From contig OY747705.1 of the NCBI GenBank assembly GCA_963556495.2, positions 22,798,501 through 22,862,500 of the forward strand: DNA of 64,000 nt, read 5' to 3'. Under the pieces are notes generated by a model that had not been told where the DNA came from, ran no database searches, and saw nothing but the letters and a program-made list of their open reading frames with translations. Shown here one piece after another: positions 37,240 to 49,812 of this stretch. Origin of the DNA: Valencia hispanica (lineage: Eukaryota; Chordata; Actinopteri; Cyprinodontiformes; Valenciidae). Both the position numbers and the translations under genes were made by a program. The stretch's first letter is position 1; each line of letters begins with the position of its first letter.

Positions 37240-38460
37240 AGGACACAGACAGAAACTGTTAAACCCAGAAAAAATTGATCTGGACACATGTGAAAACAAA
37301 AACAAACATAATGACTAGTTATGACGCATGAATACTTTTTTTATTATTATTCAATAGTTCGTAGTAGGAGATTCTTACATATCAAAATGTAATCATGAGG
37401 AATGATCCATTGTTGTAATGAGGACTTCAGTGTAATGGCAGCCGCATGCTACAGTAAAAGCACACTTTAGACATCCCCTGAGTCGCTGTTTATCTGAAGA
37501 TGATCTAAGTGGGCATTTTTATTAGTTACAGCTAAATTGCTGGCTTTTATTGTTTCCACTTCCCATTACAGGGCAAGGCTCTGTCCGCAGGAAGAGGCCT
37601 GCATGTTTGTCGCTTTTGCCTCCCCCCGCCACCTCTCTGTTAATTTCACTCAGAATCACAATTAAAAGCCCTCTTTCATTATTCTCACCCATGTCTGTGA
37701 AAGCGACGGAGAGCGCCTTAAAATCCAGCTCGGTTCAAAAGCCGCTTCCTCCCGGGACACTTGAAGCTGGAGCTCTCCGTAGGCTGCCTTTCACTCAGAC
37801 ACTTCGCCTCACTAGCTCCGGCTATTATTCAAAAACATAAAATGAAGGCGTCTGTGGCTGTGCAGTGTAGTTTCCTTGTTGTGTTGCTTTAATGTCAGTT
37901 CCCCTCCCCTTTCTTTCTCCCTCTCCCCCGTCCTTGTCACTCTCCCTGTGTTCTTCTGAACTGAACAGGCTAGTCGGACGTGCAGCCCAGCCATTATTTA
38001 CCTTTCCCTTACCATTGCTGAAAACTGAGCATCAACTTATATGGTGGAGCTGAATTAATATGTTAAAGTGCGCTACCGAAGAGCGACAGATTTAGCCGTA
38101 AATCTGCGTTTCCTCCGGAAAAATCAAGTGTCGCTTCGCGCACGTGAAGCGGCCGCTATTTGTGTTTTCCCCGCAGATTAGAAAGTGCGTCCAGCCCGCT
38201 CTGAGGCATCTCTGTGCTCACAAACACAACACATATATCTACATTATGGTTTCTGTGCTGTTAAATTACGAGCCTCACCCGTGCTACAAAGCTACACGGT
38301 GCTTTCCTTCATCAACAGTGAGATGTGGCTTTTTTATCTCCGAAAAAAGAAGCACATTTTCCGCAGCCTGCGGAGGGCAGCAAACCTCCAGCGGTGAGTC
38401 TTCCCCGGCTCCGCTTCCTATTGTCCCCACCTGCTGGCAGCACAGGGTGAAGTCGGCCTT
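37240..38460 (-). promoter_or_regulatory. Region expected to hold the mpnd first exon and promoter
   Basis: Upstream of the first placed mpnd exon, composition rises in GC and CpG between about 37.6 and 38.45 kb. A missing short first exon ending in phase 1 should lie here. Minus-strand frames such as the one at 38284-38547 (MAECDKKEVKPMSRHCDSSH..) lack a donor of the right phase, so I do not assign them. Confidence 0.3.
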
Positions 38461-38554
38461 GTGACTGGAGTCACAGTGCCTTGACATGGGTTTCACCTCC
38501 TTTTTGTCACATTCTGCCATGTAACTTACACCCAACATTCTTACCATATAAGAC

Positions 38555-38880
38555 AGTACCTGTATTCAAATTCAATTCAAATTCAAAAATACTTTATTGA
38601 TCCCAGAGGGACATTAAGTGTTGGTATAGCTCATATAATTAATGCTTTAAGGAGTCGTTGTAGATAATGATGGCTGCTGGCAGGAAGGATTTCCTGTAGC
38701 GGTCTGTATTGCAGCGAAACTGAAGAAGCCTCCGACTGAAGACGCTCTGTTGTTGTATGACAGTCTCATGAAGATGATGCTCAGGGTTGTCCATAATTTT
38801 TTTGATTTTATGAAAAATCCTTCTTTGCATCATCATCATCTCCAGAGGTTCCACAGTCGTCCCCAGAACAGAACCAGCCT
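38555..38880 (-). mobile_element. 3' end of a CR1/L2-group LINE
   Basis: The minus strand reads RRIFHKIKKIMDNPEHHLHE, then SVFSRRLLQFRCNTDRYRKS and FLPAAIIIYNDSLKH, stop at 38639. The family 3' UTR follows (TCCCTCTGGGATCAATAAAG) and an ATTTGAATT-type short tandem tail near 38565-38585. Only the last part of ORF2 is present. Confidence 0.7.
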
Positions 38881-39629
38881 TTTTTATCAGGTTGATATTT
38901 ATATAAATTGTTATATTATTATTATTATCAGGTATTAATTCCTAACAGCCTCGGCCGCCGTGAAAAATGAATTAGATATAAACCTAAACTAAAATCCAGA
39001 AGTAGTTGTTAGAGCAAATTACTCAAATAAGAGTAAAGTAAATATCAATAAATATCAAGTACTCAGTAAGTATTCTATCTTAAAGTCTGATTTACTTTTA
39101 GAAATGATGTAATTAAACTGATAAAATTATAAAATTATGTGCAAAATTCAAGTATTTTGACATCTTTTGAGTTAAAAGAAATAACTAAAAAACAACCTCA
39201 TCTTCACAAAATGTTTTTTAAGCCACAAAAAACATACATTTCTAACACATTTTCACAACAAAGCTTTTGTAATTATTACCCACAGTAAGTAATGTATGCA
39301 TGTTTGAGCAGTTCAGCAACATCCAATCTCAAGATATACTGTAGGCTACGTTTAGTTGCCCTCCAAATGGCACAGCAGGTTCAACACAGAAAATAGCATC
39401 AGAACAAGCTTGTGTACATCTAAGAAGTCTCACTTTACCAGAACCCGGATGGGTGGGAACCATGATTTGTTTAAATATTAATTCAGTGAAGTGACCAGAA
39501 GTGGGTAGAGTAGCCAGAAAAAAGTACTTAAAGTAGTAGGCCTATAAGCATTTCTTAAAAAATAACAGTGACATAGAAGTAAAAAGTATGGTATACTAAA
39601 ACTACTCTTGAAGGTTAATTTCCTCAGTA

Positions 39630-39800
39630 AGTTGTGTGAACATCAGTGTCAATTGAATACAGCTTTGGACTTTGACTGGGGAATTCTAACACTTGAATAC
39701 ACATGAATTGATCTAAACCATAGCAATGGTAGTAGCTCTGGCCATTGGTGACTCTAGATATGAGGGCAATGTTGATACGTTCCAACTTACCCCCTCCACC
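39630..39800 (-). mobile_element. Tc1-like transposase gene fragment
   Basis: A short fragment containing TTTGGACTTTGACTGGGGAA, TTCTAACACTTGAATACACA and GATCTAAACCATAGCAATGG. In order and spacing this matches a conserved stretch of the common fish Tc1 transposase gene, read on the minus strand. It has no ends and no open frame. Confidence 0.5.
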
Positions 39801-40139
39801 ACACACACAACAAAAACGACAAACAACATTTTGCAAAAAACACAGGCTTTTTAATGTAACTTGACAGAACAATGAAAGGCTGAAAGTAAAAATGTTGATC
39901 TATTAAATGTTACACCCTGTGCTTTTTGAAGAATCGTTTTAGATGGGTAAATTTTGAGGTATACATGTATAGACAGACAGACGAACAGGTGTACAGTTGT
40001 TACAGCGTGCCCAACACATTGGGTTGTTCATTGTCCTTTGACTGAATATGCACATATGCAATTGAAAACTTTTAACTGCAAACTTTTTTTGATGCAGGGC
40101 TTGTGCCTCCCTCCCCATTTGCCATGCTGACCTACATCC

Positions 40140-40370
40140 AATACTAACAAAATCTGGGTGTAGTGATGGACTCAGACCTGAGCCTTCAGAAACACATAAA
40201 GACAATTACAAAGCCGACCTTCAGGAATCTTTCTAGGATTAAAGGACTAATATCCCAGCAAGATGTTGAGAAACGTACCCAAGTGTTTATCTTTAGTCGA
40301 ATTGATTACTGCAACAGTATCTTAAAATGTTTGCCTGTGAATTTTTTTTATTCCTGTGTGGTTTAAGATC
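40140..40370 (+). mobile_element. L2-type LINE fragment
   Basis: The plus-strand frame reads VMDSDLSLQKHIKTITKPTF, RNLSRIKGLISQQDVEKRTQ and VFIFSRIDYCNSILKCLPVN (40163-40366). The order DSDLS..HIK..FRNLSRI..DVEK..FSRIDYCN is that of the C-terminal region of fish L2-group LINE ORF2. Both ends are missing. Confidence 0.7.
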
Positions 40371-41589
40371 TGGATAAGAAAATCTTAAAAAAGAAAACAA
40401 AAACAAAACTACCAAACACTTTCGCAGCAACCGTTCATTAGGAAAAAAACCTTGTCCTTAAACATTTGGTTATTGCATACATGTGGCATGCATGTTGCCT
40501 CTCCCTAAAAGTTACTGTAGTTTCTCAAATGTTTGTAAATAGTACAAAAGCTTCTCATGAAAACCTAAGGGAACAATAACTTTTTAAGAACCTTTAAAAA
40601 TTTTCTCAGAAGTCTACTTGGTGCAATTTTCCTACATGTGTTGTTTCCTTTTCCCAGCCACTGCAGGATCTAGCTGTTTTTGGGCCTGTTGGGACAAAAC
40701 AGTAAATGAGACAGGAAAAACCTGCTTGGTTGATTTTTGAGCAAATTGTTACTATTGCAATTTGCATGCTTGATAGCAGATTTACTAAAGAATACTAGAA
40801 GATTAAGCCTTAAACTTCTTAGTGAGTCACTATGTCTTGTGATGGAAATATTTCAAGGTAATGTAATTTAATTGATTACTTACATGTAAGTAAAGGCGTC
40901 TAGGGAATATGTCATGTAGAAGATCATCAGAATGTTTAAACAGACGTCTGTGAGGAGCAGATTTGTTTAGGAGGCATCTGACATAGTTCCCTTTAGCTTG
41001 GCAGTATTAGGTGTTTTGATAACCTTGGGGGACTAGACATCAGAGGTAAGGGTAAGGTGAATAATAGGGAATCACTTGGAGGCATTACATTTGAGGAACG
41101 GAAGTGTGTGGAAGAGTTTGAGCTTGGCCCATGCAGCTTGGGGCACCTGTCTGACCCTGGCTTGATCTTTTGATAAAATACAAGAAAACACCTATTGGGA
41201 CAAAACCTTCAACCAATAAGATACTTTCTTCTACATCAATCCCAAATTTTGATTTTGTTTGGTTTAAAGAATTGCTGCACCAATTATAAGAAAGTAATTT
41301 TTTTAATTAAAGGTAAGTAGATATATAGATTTTAATGTTTAACAAACGCTTTGCAGCAGCAATCATACAGTTGTCCTATGTTGTTTCTTTTATTCTATTA
41401 GAAAAGTTGATGAGTACAGGCAGCAAACGAATCGAACAAAGATCCCCAAATACAATCATCCTAATGTCTCAAAAATGCAAAAGTTAGACAGATTTAGTAG
41501 GAATTTCATTGACAGAATACTGTGCATAGGTAAGAGGATTGTGGAGATAAAATAATATGCTGCCTTGTATTTTCATGAGAATACCCAAC

Positions 41590-44500
41590 CTAATTTGTTG
41601 AGTAGTAAGGTCGCACCACCACTTGATAGGAGAAGATTTTTGAGTGGCATGAGTTAGTCTGCTCTGCGAGGCTGGGAATAAATATAGGGTTGTCACTATC
41701 AACAGAAATAAACTCATCAATGTGAAAAACATACCTCCCTTTGCACTTGAGAACAATCTTATTTCTGTAACCAATACGGCCAGCCATTTCACTTGGTAAA
41801 TTATTCTGCTTTTCTTGAATCTTTAAACTAACTGCTTCACTGCAACGAGGAGCAACTCACACTTTTTCTTGTGCAATCTTTTTCACTGACAAATACCGTT
41901 ACTCTCCACATTACAGTTTGAAATGCAAAGTAAGAACTGGTGTGAACGGGTGCTTGGAAGTCAAATGTGAGGCTACTGATCTGCTGGCCCTTAAAAATGT
42001 AGAAGCCAGAATGGTTGAAAGCCCTGACCTCCTGGATGCTGAATGTGAAGCTTCATGTCCCGCCGTTGTAAATCCTGGGCGTATAGATGTCCCGTTCCTC
42101 TGTGAGGTCATTGAGAAGGATGCTAATGGGCAGAGCATTAAACTGAAAGCCCTGCAGCTTGCTGGTGCGATACTGTGAACCATCCAATCTGTATAGGTCT
42201 TCAGCTGATATCATCGGGAACCGGATAAGCTTCAAAAGGACCGTGGAAAGGGTGGTGTTTTCCTGCGCTGCTACCCACCTTTCCAGTCCATGCAAAAGGA
42301 CAGTTTCATTACGAACCAAAACGTCTGAGCTTAAAAGAAGGGCTTTGACTAGAAAGAAAGGAAGCTTGGTCCAAGCTGGAGAACTGATCAGGGCCTCACA
42401 GTTCCATGCTAGGTAGCGAAGACAGACATCTTTCAGAGCCTCATCACTGACAACAAGTGCGTATTGACAGAAAGAAATCTGGCTCTGGAAAGTGGAATCT
42501 TCTGGTAGAAACTGTCTGAAAATACTTGCTGCCTCATTCTGGAGTTTTCTCACGCCCCAGTCATAAGCCATCCTGATTATGCAGTAGGCAGAGGGTATTG
42601 TGAATTTAATTGTTCTTGTGTAGAAGTATCTGAAATATAACAGACTTATTAGTTATCTCTAACAAATGACTGTATACAGTACCTTGCTAAAGTATTCATA
42701 CCCCTTCAGATTTTCCACATTTTGTCATGTTACAACCCCAAACTTCAATATCTTTATTAGGGTTTTATGTGATAGAACAACACATAGTAGTGGATAACTG
42801 TAAGGAAAATGATGACTGGTTAAATAGTATTTCTTCAAGTGTGTAATGAATTTAGATTCAGACCTTTTTTACTTTGATACCCCTAAATAAAAAGAGTAAT
42901 CAATTAATTTAAGTAAAATAATAATAGACTCAACCTGTGTGTAAATCAATCTCAATATAAATACAGCTGTTCTGTGAAAGCAAACACCATTATAAAGACC
43001 ATGGAAGTTGGGCAGACTTTTTAAGAAGGGTCACAAAAATCACAACAAACATGTAGAAATGTGACAATGAAATTGTGAAAGAAACTGAATCAATTTAAAA
43101 TTCTTAGCTCATTAGTATAAAATATTTTTCATTTTCCTTACCTGTTTTCCTTTAAAAATGTATTTATTAATTAAAAAACATAATTTTATTGTCATTTTTT
43201 CCCTAATAATAGATTTCCTTTTTTAGCCATTTTTTCTTTAATTTGTTAATGAGTTTTTATTCCAATAGGTATTTCCACAAAGTAAGCTTCTATTTCATAA
43301 TGGTGTTTAGAGGTTGTAATGACTCACCTTGACAATAACCCTAAAGTGGATCTACAATATATTGACTATAGTGGAGTTTGAATACAAGCAAATGCAACAC
43401 TTTTTAGCTTTTTACTTACTGATTATCACATAAAATTACAATTAAAATAACATTGCGGTTTGTGGTTGCAAGGTTACAAAATGTAAAACAAAGAAACTCT
43501 AAAGGTAGGAATACTTTCACAATATTTAATATTTTAAGAAACTTTCTAAAGTGAAAAACAAAAACCTTTAAGTGAAAAGTCATATGCCAATAATCTGAAG
43601 TCATTTTACCTGACGAATGTCCTGGCATATTGACTGCAGTCAGAAGCAACACTGATGCTGAGTTTGTGGTAATTGGTCTGTGAAGCTCTGAGATTCGGGT
43701 TCAAGAAGAGTATGACCCTGTGAGCACAGACTGTCTCCACAGTGTTGTTGTCCACCATCACTGGTATGTTCAAGTCACAGTCACGTCCACTGTCAAAACA
43801 GTTCCCCCAGCTGCTCAGGGAGGGTTGTATTGTGGTCCAAAATGTACGCAGGGGTAAGATCCCTCTTGTCAGGCTCAGCTCCTGGCAGACACCAGCATGC
43901 ACACAATGAATAAGGTGGTTTCAGGGTTTTTTTTTGTATTTTTTTCAAAGAAAGATGGTTAAATGTCTACTGGTGTTGGTAGTTTTACCAATTTCACACC
44001 TAACGCCTGCATCCTCAGAATGGCCACAGTTGTGGACTCCCCATCCAGCAAAGGTGCACTGAAGCAGACTGATTTCTTTTCCAGTGCAGGCTAAATCATC
44101 CATCCAGATGTTTTCACTTCCTAACAAAAATGTGTAAAAAAAAAATATTCCAGCAAATAACAAAATCCAAGGATAATAATTTACCAAAATACTGTTCGTC
44201 TGAGTAAAATGCACAAATAGTACTGAATTGACATAACACTTTAGTCAGAGTTGGATGTATTACCCTGGCCAAAAGCAGAAGATCCTGGAGCTTCTTTTGC
44301 ACCAGGGCAATGAAGCTGCTGACACACAACTTGGCCATCATTAATGTCCCAGCTGTCATCGCACACAGTTCCCCACGCTCCATTATGGGAGATCTCCACA
44401 CGGCCCTCAGAGTTATCCTGACCTCCTACTAGTCTGATGAAACCTTCTTCATAACCTTCAGAAAATGTCACAATCGTTCAGTCATTAAAAAAGCAAAACT

Positions 44501-44826
44501 ATTTGTTTGAGGTCTATGCACACCATAAAATATGTGTAAAAATGACTTAATGGTATAGTTTATTGACGATTACAAACTATTTAAATAGCAAGAAATTAGT
44601 TCTGAATATTTTTTAAAGACCTTTATTACACAGACATCACATATTACAATGGAATAGGCTTGTTGTAATTTGTATTTCATGCAAAATTTAGCTAATATTG
44701 GACATCAGACATTGAATAGTAATGGTACAGCTTATTGAGACATACACGAACTGTTTACTCACCAGTACCAAAACTGATCCTCAACAGAAGGCCACAGAAA
44801 TTTTTTTTTAAAGTACTTCCTTTCAT
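41590..44826 (-). pseudogene. lgals3bp: Galectin-3-binding-protein-like gene, reading frame broken
   Basis: The family is secreted: signal peptide, SRCR domain, BTB and BACK domains. Minus-strand exons in consistent phase are 44763-44826 (MKGSTLKKNFCGLLLRIS, signal peptide), 44264-44455 ([34 protein letters not shown]), 43989-44120 ([29 protein letters not shown]), 43610-43881 (BTB: DSGRDCDLNIPVMVDN) and a last exon from 42629 down (BACK: YALVVSDEALKDVCLRYLAW..IRFPMISAEDLYRL). Lesions are: an extra T at 43795-43798, so LGELF is followed by TGA instead of DSGRD; TGA at 42053-42055 where the family has Trp (human TWS, here T-stop-S); and a frame change near 41850, after which AVSLKIQEKQNNLPSE and SYQVVVRPYYSTN finish the expected C-terminus at 41590. 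Splice sites are intact, so decay looks recent. Sequence error could explain one lesion, but hardly three. Confidence 0.7.
42675..43525. mobile_element. Tc1-like remnant in lgals3bp-like intron
   Basis: The left end reads GTACCTTGCTAAAGTATTCA then TACCCCTTCAGATTTTCCAC. The right part, near 43455-43525, has GGTTTGTGGTTGCAAGGTTA and AGGAATACTTTCACAA, the reverse-oriented counterpart. The interior is AT-rich and carries no transposase frame, so this is a non-autonomous or heavily deleted copy. Confidence 0.6.
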
Positions 44827-45268
44827 TTTACTGGTAATATTCTGGAGGTGAAGAAGGGAAAACTGACATAAATAAATACAGGTTCCTAATAGCTAAATGA
44901 AAAAAATGCATATACAGAAATATTTTAATGCTAAACAGATATATTTAAATGCCATTATGTTTACAGGGGAGTCATTCACAATTTTTTTTCTTTTTTCCAA
45001 AGTTTTTGTTTTTTACAAATCCTCTGCAGAGCAACAGCAGTAGAATAATTCACATAAGATAGACATGAACTTACCTGAACTCAACATGGAGTACCTTAGC
45101 AGTATGAGAAGTGAACTGAACAAGTTACCCGAGAAAACTGGAACTGAAAAAGGTAGGACAGTGATTTTCCCAGTAGGCTCATTACCACACCCAATAAAGG
45201 CGTGTTTCATCCTCCTAAAACGAACCCCACTACATGCCATAAAGAAAAGTTAGGCTTGTACCACACAC

Positions 45269-45611
<343 letters not shown>

Positions 45612-46379
45612 TCGCGCAAGCAGTCACTGGTTTTGTGTAGAGATGCGTTGCTAGGGAACCATCTACTAACTTTTCTCCCACTACTTATATACCTCACGAT
45701 TCTTAGGTGTTGTAAATGCGAGAACTAGAAGGACAATGTCTGCCCACAAAGGACCGTCTATATCGGCAGAGTGGTGAATTTCCTGGGACCGCGGTGGCAG
45801 CAGCGTCATGTGGCGTCAGCCGCTTGTTGAGCAACTTTCTGGCTGAAAATGTCGGGAAAACTCGGTATGAGCTGGAGCTGGAGTTCGCAGACGTTTCCAG
45901 TCTTTTTCTGGCTCGGCTCACCACATGTATGAGACTCACGTATCCTGCCTTGAGCCGTGGTTCCAGTTTAATACGTGCCATATAGCGATGATACGGCAAA
46001 TTTGGCCCTACTAGGCTACAGGTTTGTCTGCATGTAAATAGTTCAGTAGGCCTACCTACCTGTTCGGACCTGCATCTTTTATACACCAACATTAATGTGA
46101 AACCATATCCTCTTCTATGCTAGCCTGATAGAATTCAGGTCAGAATTATGTTGTTGCATTGCTTGTATTTTCAGATTTTCAATGTTTATTACACTTTTGT
46201 TAGTGTAGCTACGTGATAAACTTGTTTAAATGAAGTGAGCATCAGTATTAGAGTCTCCATTCCCAACACTGGATTCCCACCTTCATGATACATTTACAGC
46301 CACATTTAGACATCAGTAGACCTCTTCTCAGCATCAGTTTGTTGCCTTTTACTGTTGCACCAAACAGCAGCTACCTTGC

Positions 46380-46935
46380 AGAAGCATACTCCTTGGACTT
46401 TTTTTGTTGTTGCATTTTGTCATACTGCAACCACAGACCTCAGTGTAGCCTATCTTACTGGGATTTTATGTGATCAATCAACAAGTGTGTAACTGTGTAG
46501 TGAAAAGTAAAAAAGAAAAGTGTGGCGTGCATTTGTAATCGGCCTCCTTTAATTTGATACTCCTAAAGAGAACTAATTACAAAAATAAAAAAGTAAGAGG
46601 TCACTTAAATGATAGAGTTCACCTGTGTGCTATTTAATCTTATCCTAAATAAAGATTTTCTGTGAAATCTAGAGGTTTCTCAGATAACACTATTGAACAA
46701 ATTGAATTATGAAGACCAAGGAACAGAGCGCATAAATCAGGGATAAAGTTGCACAGATTTTTACGGTTTTGTGCCTTACTGTAAGCTAATCTTATATATA
46801 GGGCACCAAAATGGTTAGAATTGACTCTGGATCTATCTCATAAAATTCTCCCAAATACATTGAAATGTTTGGTTATAAGATAACAAAATATAGGACAAAT
46901 GGTAGGAATAGTTTTGCAAAACACTGTAATAGCAT
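46380..46935. mobile_element. Tc1-like remnant in armh1-like intron
   Basis: TTGCATTTTGTCATACTGCA and GGGATTTTATGTGATCAATC near 46410-46480 are typical inner parts of fish Tc1 terminal repeats. A matching inverted set near 46865-46930 ends GTAGGAATAGTTTTGCAAAA then CACTGTA. No transposase frame remains. Boundaries are approximate. Confidence 0.55.
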
Positions 46936-48589
46936 GTTGTTTAGACAGAATGCCATTCCATTATGTCTTTTCCATCACAATTTAAGCTGGAAACCATTTT
47001 CCACTTCTTGGTATTTACAGTTAAAATTTGATTTTATTGTATCCAAAAGTGGTTGCCTGCACGCAATTCCCCTGCTGTGGGATGAGAGTGAGACACATTC
47101 CTTTACAGATTGTCCAGATACATGCATGGGAGGTTCTTGGGACTCCAGCTGAAAGCAATCGGGATCTTTCTGTCTGTTTCTTGCCCGTAAGTGAGCTAAC
47201 ACCACGACAGCAGTAGTGTACTCTAATCAAAATGCAGTCACTGAGAGCCATTAAATGAGTTTTCTGTCAGTGACGAGTACCTGATGGAGTTCCTGGAGGA
47301 TGGGGGTGTCCTCACCCTTTCGGAGGTTGATACTCAATCTCAGATCAACGAGGATGACAAAGCTGAGGCCCTTCATCTCCTACTAACTAATTTCATGTGT
47401 GACGCATTCAAAAACAGTGGCTGCACTGTGGATGCACACCGTAGAGCTCGACTTGCATGTTTCAAAATCTTGGAATATGTGTTTGTGTTTTGGGTTGTGT
47501 TTGCACTGCACTCTTCCTCAGTCTCTATATCCCTGCAGGGGTGAAAGTTGTTGCAGAGTGCATGACCATGTCTACTGCAAATCACACCCAAGAGAAAGCA
47601 AGAGCCTTGATAGAGTCTCCTTCTTACAAAAATCCCAAATATCAAGATCAAGTTTACAAAAGCCTGATTGATCTCATGAGTTCCACGTCACCAAAAGCCC
47701 AACAGCTGGTGCTGCAGGCCTTACGTACTGTGCAGGTAGGGAATGGGTCTCACAGTGAATTCTGAAACTTAGGTGATGCATAAAACATCACAAAACTAGC
47801 TGAGCTCATTTTTACTTGGTCTAAACTAATTCCACTTGCAGCTGAAGCAGAAAACAGGCCATCACTGCATTGTAACACCTCTGCTTAACATGCTCAGGTC
47901 ACTGAACTTAGAGGTTCAGAATGAAGGTAAGCAGCAAACCTTTGGAGTTGCATATATCATATTTTAAAGTTCTTGAGAGTGAATATTTTTAGATTGCTTT
48001 TGTTTTTTTCTGTAAAATTCCAAAGTAGCTGTTGTGGCTCAGGACACATTGGCATTCTGCTTTCAGTTTCCTGTCCCTTTAATATACTCTTTGTTTGTTT
48101 GTTTGTTTCTTTCTCACAGCCATAAATCTAATCTTAGAGCTGAAGGATTATAATGTGAAAGGGTTACTACTTTCTGGACTGGTGGCTCTGCTGAGGCCAA
48201 TTAAAACAGAAGAAGAACATCACCCAAAAACACGAGGTGACGCTTTAGCAAAGACACCAGTATTATTTTTTACATTTCTTTTTTGAAAATTGCTAGCTAC
48301 TTTAGACATAAAAGGTTCCCTAAGACAAATACATCAGCTTGTTTACACTTTGTGAGATCTGATATGTCTTAATGTTTTTTAAATATTGTTGATCCAATAG
48401 AAGCTGCGACAATTGAGATAACTGGATCCATACCTGAGTTTCTGCAACAAGGTGCTGCAGCTAAAACAATACGGTACATAATCGCATACATTTAAATTGC
48501 CTCCGCAAACTTGACTTATAACACCATATTCGTTGTCAATGTATATATTTTAAATGCCTTACAAATGTTGTCACATTACTGAAACAAAC

Positions 48590-49812
48590 TCAATGTATTT
48601 TATTTTTGTATCCAGTCCCCTTTTTTTCTGATACCTTTAAACAAGAAATCCAACCAATTTCCCTCATGAGTCACCTAATTCATAAACAGAGCTCACCAGT
48701 GTGTAATTTAGTCTCATGGCAGTATAAATGCAGCTGTGAGAAGGCCTCAGAGGGTTCTTGAGAACAGTAGTGAATAAATAACATCAATAAGAGCAAGGAG
48801 CACAGCAAACAGATCAGGGGAAAGGTTACAGAGAAATTCAAAGCAGAGTGAGATTAAAACAATCTCCAAAGCTTTGTACATCTCACAGAGCAATCTTCAG
48901 TCAATATGGAATGGAATGGGGCAACTGCAAATCTACCAAAACATGGCCATCCACCTAAACTGACAGGTGGGTATGGAGAGGATTATTGGATAAGGAGGTC
49001 AATGGTAATTCTTGAGGAACAGCAGAGATGCTTAGTTCCATGTGGCACATTTTATAGCTGTGGACTACCTGTGGGATTTATGGAAGAGTGGCAAGCAGAT
49101 GCTATTGTTGTTTGTCGCAACCCATTTAGGGAACATGGCAAAAATGTGAAAGTAGGTGCTCTGTTCCGTGGAGACCAAACAAAAAAAAAAACAGTGGCCG
49201 CATCATGCTGTGGGAATGCTTTTCTTCTTCTTCCAGCAAGACAACAAACCTAAACATACAACCAGAGCTACAAATGAATGGATTAGATCAAAGCATAATC
49301 CGGTGTTCAAATGCCCCAGTCAAACTCCAGACCTAAATGGAATTGACAATCTGTGGCAATACTTAAAAAGTAATGTTGATAGACGCTCAACAGGTGCTCA
49401 ACCTTAGTGTCAATCTGACTAAGGTTTTGTTATTTTGCAAAGAAGAATTAGCAAAAAAATTCAGTCTCTATGCACATGTATATCAACTTTACACATGTAT
49501 AGATGTGTAAAGCTGGTAGAGACGTACGTCTTAGGACTTGCCACTGTAACTGTAGTAAAAGGTGGTTCTACAAAGTATTAAATCAGGAGGGTTGAGTATA
49601 ATTGCATGCCACGTTTTTCATATGTTTTTTTGTGAAATAATAATAAAAACAACAAAATGTGTTCTGTTTTTCCACTCTTCACAATAATGCACTACTTTGT
49701 GTTGGTCTATCAAAAAAGATCCAAATAGATTGCATAGACGTTTGTGACTACATAGTAAAATAAAAATGTGAAAAGGTTCAAAAGGTAAAATACATTTGCA
49801 AGGAACTGCAGA
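48590..49812 (+). mobile_element. Decayed Tc1-like transposon in armh1-like intron
   Basis: Plus-strand frames 48906-49253 and 49156-49407 carry a broken Tc1 transposase: KHGHPPKLTG, then FFFQQDNKPKHTTRATNEWI and SQTPDLNGIDNLWQYLKSNV. The second catalytic Asp is present, but the third catalytic residue, normally Glu in PIEN, is Asp here (GIDN), and the frame is interrupted. The right end ATACATTTGCAAGGAACTGCA marks the 3' boundary. Confidence 0.7.

Larger units (their letters stand above)
38881..41589. other. Intergenic, repeat remnants only
   Basis: Between the mpnd upstream region and the lgals3bp-like 3' end. Apart from a Tc1 fragment and an L2 fragment I recognise no gene, RNA or regulatory element in this AT-rich stretch. 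Confidence 0.5.

Noticed and set aside
42053..42055. TGA in the lgals3bp-like gene as a selenocysteine codon
   Set aside because: The family has Trp at this place, there is no cysteine relationship, no SECIS-like element was seen, and other lesions are present.
41911..42416. Plus-strand frames opposite the lgals3bp-like last exon
   Set aside because: Shadows of the minus-strand exon; the minus-strand frame matches the BACK-domain family.
46975..47251. Minus-strand frames over armh1-like exon 2
   Set aside because: They are antisense to the plus-strand exon whose frame LSRYMHGRFLGLQLKAIG fits the ARMH1 family.
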